DNA from: Mytilus galloprovincialis | Taxonomy: Eukaryota; Mollusca; Bivalvia; Mytilida; Mytilidae | Direction: 5' to 3' | Length of the DNA: 64,000 bases | Assembly: GCF_965363235.1 (NCBI RefSeq) | Contig: NC_134845.1 | Location: 33,450,654-33,514,653 of the forward strand | In this document: in pieces, positions 59,379 through 64,000 of the stretch | How the letters are laid out: every line of letters starts with the position of its first letter | Position numbering within the stretch: the stretch's first letter is position 1 | The notes under the pieces: generated by a model | Database searches by the model: none | Told to the model about the DNA's origin: nothing | The model's input: only the letters and a program-made list of their open reading frames with translations | Made by a program: the position numbers and the translations under genes

Positions 59379-61069
59379 CTACAAAATATTGCAACTTGAT
59401 TTTTTATCTTGCTGTCTTTGTTCATCTTGTTTACGTTTACACTCTCGTACTGTTTCTATAAAAACTGAATTCGTGGATCTTTCTGCAATTCGAACGTGTC
59501 TATCTGATAGTTCTATATATTCCTTCAACAATGTAAATGAATCATCACATCCTAGATGGCAAGCTGCCCACATACAGTTATCTAGTGTTTCAGACCAGTA
59601 TATCTGAAATGCTTTTTTCTCCGGTTTCTTCATGGGTAATGGCGGATTTTTTAAAATATACTTTATAAGTTTAAATTTTGGTTTTTCTTGATTAAATAAA
59701 AACCATAGTAAACCATAACATTTTTCATCAACTACTATAGTTGCGTAACATTTCATATCTTTTGATAAATGCTGAATAAAATTCTGAACAAATTCTTCAC
59801 TGTCTAAAGCTTCATGTGTTGACACAATTTCGAATTTCTTTCCCAAAAGTTCTTTAATAAACCTCTGAGACAAACAGCTATAATTCTTTTGAATAACCTG
59901 AATACGATTGTTATCATCTTTGGCATTGACATGAATATATTCTGATAGAAAATGGTTACTGCATTTTTTTAAAACAAATGCAATACATCTTTTACCAAGA
60001 GACAAGCAAACAGCATCAGATAACGCTTCATGAGTTAACTCACAGCAATTCATTTCTTCTGAAAACTTAAAGTAAATACCATTTCTTTTACTGATGGTAA
60101 AATTGTAAAAAAAATTTAGTATTTTGGTTTCATTGTCTTCATTTATTAAGCTTAGTATATCCTCTTCACACTGTAAAGGTCTATTTAAATAAAAACATCC
60201 ATCATGCCAAACAATAAGTATGAGAAGAAAGTAATGATACAGATTTTCTTTGTTTTCCTCTAAATGTAACAAAAAATTCAATTCATTGACTAAAAGGTCA
60301 AGAGGCCTCTCAAAGAATACTGAACCTTTTTTTGTATGACGTTCATTCCCTACAAACTCAACGATACACCTTAAAAATCCAACTGGAGTACTTATTCTAG
60401 AAATATGTTTCAATGTTCTTTCTGATATTTTTAAATCATGTGAATTGCTTTCTTCAAGATATTCCTGTCTGTATTCACTGCATATCTGTACCCTAGTCAA
60501 TTTCTGTTTATATGATTTAGACAGGATATTACTTAACATCATGTACTTTTCTTTACAAGAAAATCCATATTCATTGGTCATATCAAATATATAATTTTCT
60601 AACTCTCTAAAAAGATCATATTCCCTAAAGAAGATTTTGTTCTCTTTCCAAATTTTATCTCTCATAGTCATAATAACAAAAAATGGCTCATTAAATTCCT
60701 TAGAGTTTTTAATGTACTTCAGAATATCTTTGAAGTATGGGTCCCATTTAAGGATATGTTCTCTATTAAAAATGCCAGCAGATCCACATAAACTGTCTAA
60801 TAATATAATGTATTCACATTTGGGGTTTACATGAGTATTCCAATCACAGCTGTCCTTGATTATAACTGGGGTACATCCAAATTCTGTTTCATCATTTGAA
60901 AAATGACGTAACAATTCCATTGAAAGTGATCTTTTACCACACCCACTATTTCCTACTATAACAATGACTTTGTTCCATCCAAGTTTTTTAACTGCTTCAT
61001 GAAAAACCTGTGTGTTGTTTAATCTAATACCATTTTCTTCATGGAATCTTATATGCCATTCTGCATCAT
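59379..61069 (-). CDS. Catalytic exon of STAND gene 2: nSTAND3-like NTPase with CaaX box
   Basis: The exon opens DAEWHIRFHEENGIRLNN, aligned without gaps with gene 1. The P-loop GNSGCGKRS is at 60953-60927, so an ATG-only reading from 60920 would wrongly cut it off. Walker B is YIILLDSLCG and the sensor-like strand FFVIMTMRDKIW. Shared blocks with gene 1 include TRVQICSEYRQEYLE (gene 1 TKVQICLDYRDEDLE), ISTPVGFLRC, NGIYFKF, STHEALDSEEFV and NCMWAACHLGCDDSF. It ends QQDKKSSCNIL-stop, a CaaX box with Leu (geranylgeranyl type) after basic residues. The residue after the P-loop Lys is Arg, a non-canonical choice shared in kind with gene 1. Function inferred: membrane-tethered nucleotide switch. 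Confidence 0.75.
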
Positions 61070-62646
61070 CTAAAAATAATTTTTGATCTTTTATTAGTCA
61101 GTATATCATAAAAAAAGTGAGATTGGTGTAAATCTATTTCTATTAACCTTTCAAAAAAAAAATATTAAAAAGATAGCTGTTAATAATTCACTTGAATACC
61201 TTGCCTACTAAATTAGATTAAAAAAAATGTATATGCAGTATTTGTAATACCAATATTGCAATCTGAATTGAGCTCAATGTCAGACCCAAAAGCACTATTG
61301 GTAATGAATTTAAATTTCAATATCTCAGGTTATTTTTTAGAGGCAAGATCTGTTTGCAAATTGGACCTTTATGTCACTTCTCATAAGTTTTATGATGACA
61401 TATTTACCCTCCCCCTTTCACACATAGAAACAAAAACTAAATTGCTATTGCCTGATACCATTTAAGGCACTGAGGCACTGGACCTTTAAAAACTAAGTTT
61501 CTACTATAGAACTCAGATAAAATAACTGTGGCTTCCACTTTTAATATTGCAATTCAAATTTACAGAAAGAAGTGTAGGAATATCATCAAATATTTAACTC
61601 CAGCTATATCCCTTAAGTAATCTATTTAAAAACATTTTTTTTTAAAATGAAACCACTTTTCCTACATGTTACTTAAGCTACCTTTCAGGATGCAGAAATT
61701 TTTACATGGTTTGGACTTAGTTATAATTGACATTTTTGCACCCATCATTATTTGAGATTAATTCTAATCTAATTTTACCTATGATCTTCAAGCCTGCATC
61801 TGTATTCCTGGAATTTGTCTCTTCAAAACAAAATTGAAAATAGAATAATAAAATTATTATCCGACCACAACTATCAATCTATAATTTGCAAACACTAAGT
61901 CTCTAGCTGACTATAATGCAATCTTTAGCCATCAATAATACCATGTCCTTAAAATTTAAATCTTAATAATAATAATAATACGAAAAAAAAATATAAATTT
62001 AAATTATCAAATCTCGAATAAAAGAAATCGAAAAATGGAATCGCAACAGTTGAAATCAATATTCTATATAAATGACTCACAGTTACTTTGGGATGACAAA
62101 CTGCAATAAAAGCACAGTTGTCCTTAGATTTTGTTTCATTTGAGTGTGTGTGTGTATTTACTTTGTGTCATTAATTAATAATCCATATGATATGCCTTTA
62201 TTTCCTTTATTATAATGTTTATAGAGAGCAATACTTCTCAAAACATGTATGACAGTCATTTACAATACTAGTTGATCTGCTTCTTTGTAGTATAAGTTAC
62301 ATCAACTGTATGGGCTTAAATCTCCTGTGGAATCCATAAAACTCAAATGTAGTCATTATTTTACTTAAACATTATCGGCGTAGATATTTAGATCAGGAAA
62401 TAAACAAATGAAATTTGAACTGTAATTAAAATGTTAAAATATCTTCTACATTTTCATCTCTTTCTCTCAAAATTTGTTATGGTACCATGTATAAAATAAA
62501 ATACATACTGTTAGAATCATTTGAAGAGTTCACATTTTCAGCTTTATCAATATTAACATTGGTAATTTCTGCTTTTTCTGTATGTACTGTTCTTAGGTCT
62601 GCGTTAGCAATATGCATGTTATAAATACGTACATGACTCCCTGTTC
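59379..62646 (-). CDS. Prenylated STAND NTPase gene 2 (two exons seen; 5' end outside window)
   Basis: Exons 62646-62509 (138 nt, 46 codons) and 61069-59379 (562 aa to stop). Phases match (phase 1 at both exon starts) and splice sites are regular (acceptor TTTTAG|GAACAG, donor AACA|GTATGT, acceptor TTTTTAG|ATGATG). The upstream exon reads T-G-S-H-V-R-I-Y-N-M-H-I-A-N-A-D, then a polar stretch, and resembles the linker exons of gene 1 in phase and first bases. No start codon belongs to either exon, so the N-terminal exon should lie to the right of the window. Same orientation as gene 1, about 23 kb from it, with shared exon start, motifs and tail: a dispersed tandem paralogue pair. Confidence 0.68.
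61070..62508. other. Intron of STAND gene 2, no other feature seen
   Basis: AT-rich, with a short (AAT)n at about 61965-61980 and a (TG)n at about 62144-62153. Donor and acceptor are given in the gene entry. Confidence 0.5.
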
Positions 62647-63579
62647 CTAAAATTAAATGAATATAAATAATGAACATGCATGTATTATAGAATAAACATT
62701 TTTTCTAATATTTGAACACATACACATTATTATTTGTTCATATGTTCATAAGGTTGAGTGATTTGCAAATATTCAAAACAATCTTAAATTTACAATGCTC
62801 TGCACATCACTCTTCATTTAACACAACATTTCTAATAGCTTTTTCTATTTTAAATAAGCAATAAAAAATGTAGACATATATATATGAGATCACTGACATT
62901 GATTTTTTCATGATTTTTTTACTTTCAATTTTAAAAGGGCCATCTACAACTTCTGAAAAGTAGTTCTTGAATCTGATTTTCAAACTTGTCCATGACATTG
63001 CTAATATGAATCTTAGACTGATATACATTTCATAATATTTGGCAACAATTACATTTCATAATATCTGGCAACGATTGTTCAGAAGTAAACTCTTACTCAA
63101 TAGTTTGATAGGGGAAAGATAAGTGGACATGCCTCACACAACATGTGACCAGATAGCACAGTTATTTTGTAGAATGTTAAATGAATACAAATAGGGAAAT
63201 AGGACCTGAACCTTACCAAGGAATTAACTAGATGCATGGCACACACTTAAATATTTGATTTATTGTATTGAATTTTTGGTTAAAAGTTCTTTCGAAAGAT
63301 CAAGGTTTTTACTTTAACTATAGATCTCACAAACACTAAACTTATCAATTAAGATAAGAGAAAGTAATGTCAGACGAAAATTTTCATTGACCAAAATCAT
63401 AAAAATTGAAATGGGATGAACTCAGTGTAGGACTGAAATATGATCTTAAAATTATCCCATACATAAATATAGTTGCATATTGCAAAGACTATCGGAGAAA
63501 CAGACCTTATCACAAAACCTTGACACTGACCAAAAGAACAAATGCAGTTGACCTACTGATAATATTATCTGAAAAACTA

Positions 63580-64000
63580 ACTAGAGGCTCCAAAGAGCCT
63601 GTGTTGCCCACCTTGGTCTTTGTGCATATTGAATGTGTTGCTCACCTTGGTCTATGTGCATATCATAAACGAAGGACACAGATGGATTCATGACAAAATT
63701 GTGTTTTGGTGATGGTGATGTGTTTGTAGATCTTAAATTTACTGAACATTCTTGCTTCTTACAATTTTATCTATCTATATAGACTTGGCCCTTTAGATTC
63801 AGAGGAAAATATTTTGTAAAAAAATATAAAAATTTACCGATTAATGAAAATTGTTAAAAATTTACTATAAAGGGCAATAACTCCTTAAGGGATCAACTGA
63901 CCATTGTGGCCATGTTGACTTACTATTAGATCTTACTTTGCTGAACATTATTGCCGTTTACAGTTTGTCTCTATCTATAATAGTATTCAAGATAATAACC
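63580..64000 (+). repeat. Family A mussel repeat, cut by window edge
   Basis: Begins 'aactagaggctccaaagagcc' and proceeds as in 21434-22506 ('gatggattcatgacaaaattgtg', 'agggcaataactccttaagg'). 'gtgt.gc.caccttggtct.tgtgcat' is doubled near 63600-63660. Confidence 0.7.

Overview
The window looks like AT-rich nuclear DNA from a bivalve mollusc, most likely a mussel close to Mytilus. Genes are split by GT-AG introns and sit far apart. Most of the remaining sequence is interspersed repeats of kinds I associate with mussel genomes. I recognised these repeats by eye, not by a search.

Layout, left to right. (1) 504-9896, + strand: the 3' six exons of a PDZD8-like gene, comprising a C1 zinc finger split over two exons, a disordered Pro/Ser region and a C-terminal coiled coil. 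Directly after the second C1 exon lies a near-perfect array of about 31 units of 70 bp, made of the end of that exon plus its 5' splice site. (2) 9897-24241: no gene seen. It holds many repeats, including a 982-bp element with long inverted ends and a 9-bp target duplication. (3) 24242-36402, - strand: a four-exon gene for a predicted STAND-type NTPase (nSTAND3-like) ending in a CaaX prenylation box. One intron carries 3.3 kb of 33-bp tandem repeats copied from the 3' splice site of the adjacent cassette exon, with a foldback element inserted in the array. (4) 37-44 kb: transposon relics, two LINE tails, and a frame-broken C2H2 zinc-finger exon at 42.1-42.4 kb. (5) 44374-49657: a complete, apparently young LTR retrotransposon on the - strand, with 1.03-kb LTRs, a 4-bp target duplication and a tRNA-like primer site. 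Its single 840-codon ORF encodes Gag, a retropepsin and C2H2 fingers, with no reverse transcriptase or integrase. (6) 51490-53158, + strand: a two-exon gene for a small secreted Cys-rich protein with two VWC-like modules. (7) 59379-62646, - strand: a paralogue of the STAND gene, with the same CaaX end, intron phase and exon start; its 5' end lies beyond the window.

The two STAND genes are the main biological interest. They share a catalytic exon, an altered P-loop (basic residue after the lysine), a prenylation motif and small cassette exons bounded only by phase-1 introns. This suggests membrane-anchored signalling NTPases with splice-adjustable linkers. The second theme is that two unrelated genes each carry a minisatellite grown from one of their own splice junctions, in sense orientation. 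All exon models are inferred from reading frame, splice consensus and phase, without transcript evidence.
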